DNA from: Candidatus Cloacimonadota bacterium
Lineage (GTDB): Bacteria > Cloacimonadota > Cloacimonadia > Cloacimonadales > TCS61
Assembly (NCBI GenBank): GCA_023133395.1
Contig: JAGLWO010000478.1
Location: 1-5,657, forward strand
Reading direction: 5' to 3'
Length of the DNA stretch: 5,657 nucleotides
Made by a program: the position numbers and the translations under genes. Below are positions 4,887 through 5,657 of this stretch, piece by piece (the stretch's first letter is position 1; each line of letters starts with the position of its first letter). The notes beneath the pieces were generated by a model. It had not been told where the DNA came from. It ran no database searches and saw only the letters and a program-made list of their open reading frames with translations.

Positions 4887-5657
4887 ATGGATTACAAATA
4901 CCTAATTGTTGAACGAAAAGAAAAAATCGGTTACATTAAGTTCAATAGACCGGAAGTTCTCAATGCAGTGAATATTGAGACAGTCCTGGAAGTAGATAAA
5001 GCAATACATGAATTTAATGGCAACAAAAACATCCTTGTAATTATTATTACAGGAGAAGGAAAAGCTTTTGTTGCCGGTTCGGATATTTCACGATTAGCAA
5101 AAATGAATCCTCTCGAAGCTCGTGAATATAGTCAGATCGGACAGCGGGTTCTATCTTTTATGGAAAATATGGAAAAACCCGTAATAGCAGCAGTTAACGG
5201 ATTTGCTCTCGGTTCGGGATGTGAAATTGCGATGGCTTGTGATATCAGGATCGCTTCCGAAAAAGCAAAATTCGGTCAACCGGAAGTTAAGCTGGGAATT
5301 ATTCCCGGTCACGCAGGTTCGCAAAGACTTCCAAGACTTGTGGGAATAGGAAAAGCCAAGGAACTTATTTTCACAGGAGATGTTATCGATGCTGCTGAAG
5401 CACTTAGGATCGGTCTGGTTAATAAAGTAACAACTCCGGAATCTCTTATGGAAGAAGCAGAAAATATCGCTAATAAAATCATTGCAGTTGGTCCCACAGC
5501 AGTTCGGGTTGCAAAAACCGTAATAAACCGAGGAATAGATTCCAATCTTACAACTGCCAATTCCTATGAAATGGAAGCCTTCAGTATGCTCTTCTCAACT
5601 GATGAAGCAAAAGAAGGAATGAAAGCATTTATGGAAAAGAGAAAACCGGAATGGAAT
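4887..5657 (+). CDS. Enoyl-CoA hydratase (crotonase family), 3' partial
   Basis: The frame is open from ATG 4887 to the window edge (257 codons, no stop). Because family members end within a few residues of the KRKPEW motif seen at the edge, almost the whole protein is present. The likely reaction is addition of water to a trans-2-enoyl-CoA. Visible motifs are KFNRPEVLNAVN (18-29), first oxyanion loop FVAGSDI (61-67), ALGSGCEIAMACDIRIAS (107-124), FGQPEVKLGIIPG (129-141) and LIFTGDVIDAAEALRIGLVNKV (160 on). Both catalytic glutamates of classical hydratases are kept, Glu113 and Glu133, 20 residues apart as expected. It resembles clostridial crotonases (Crt) more than the LiuC-like protein upstream. 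Oddities are Ser110 where the usual GGG motif has its middle Gly, and PGHAGSQRL where most relatives read PG(F/A)GGTQRL. The substrate could be crotonyl-CoA, another short enoyl-CoA, or a step in the same branched-chain pathway; I cannot tell which. Confidence 0.9.
   Translation, partial: MDYKYLIVERKEKIGYIKFNRPEVLNAVNIETVLEVDKAIHEFNGNKNILVIIITGEGKAFVAGSDISRLAKMNPLEAREYSQIGQRVLSFMENMEKPVIAAVNGFALGSGCEIAMACDIRIASEKAKFGQPEVKLGIIPGHAGSQRLPRLVGIGKAKELIFTGDVIDAAEALRIGLVNKVTTPESLMEEAENIANKIIAVGPTAVRVAKTVINRGIDSNLTTANSYEMEAFSMLFSTDEAKEGMKAFMEKRKPEWN

Noticed and set aside
5309..5560. Minus-strand reading frame of 83 codons
   Set aside because: It lies wholly inside the second crotonase, which has a full set of family motifs. 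The minus-strand product has no recognisable features and no ribosome site was seen.

Overview
The window holds a compact, all-plus-strand gene cluster for carboxylating and hydrating a branched-chain acyl-CoA. It is most simply read as the 3-methylcrotonyl-CoA to HMG-CoA section of leucine/isovalerate catabolism (the liu/mcc pathway). The DNA is AT-rich (roughly 35-40% GC by eye), uses AGA and AAA heavily, has GGAG/GGAGG Shine-Dalgarno sites and ATG starts, and has short spacers. That fits a low-GC bacterium. Split biotin-enzyme subunits and a crotonase resembling clostridial crotonases suggest an anaerobe, possibly an uncultured Gram-negative lineage such as Cloacimonadota, but the window alone cannot settle taxonomy.

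Layout: (1) 1-1551, carboxyltransferase (beta) subunit of a methylcrotonyl-CoA carboxylase, cut at its 5' end by the window edge. (2) 1630-1950, a 106-residue single-domain cupin. (3) 2009-2800, a crotonase of the LiuC/3-methylglutaconyl-CoA hydratase type, with one of the two usual catalytic glutamates replaced by Gly. (4) 2801-4300, a biotin carboxylase whose start abuts the stop of gene 3. (5) An 80-nt AT-rich spacer containing a long inverted repeat. (6) 4381-4866, a biotin carboxyl carrier protein. (7) 4887 to the window end, a second crotonase that keeps both catalytic glutamates and runs off the edge before its stop codon.

How they work together: genes 4 and 5 add up to 660 residues, about the length of an ordinary fused MccA/LiuD, and the break falls inside the BT (BC-CT connecting) region. 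The window therefore appears to encode a three-polypeptide MCC (BC + BT-BCCP + CT) rather than the usual two. The carboxylase would make 3-methylglutaconyl-CoA, which the LiuC-like enzyme would hydrate to HMG-CoA. The order CT - hydratase - BC matches liuB-liuC-liuD of Pseudomonas-type clusters, with a cupin added between B and C, D split in two, and another crotonase appended. Isovaleryl-CoA dehydrogenase and HMG-CoA lyase are not in the window and would be expected nearby. No RNA genes, CRISPR, insertion sequences or convincing intrinsic terminators were seen. Every gap between genes is under 100 bases.
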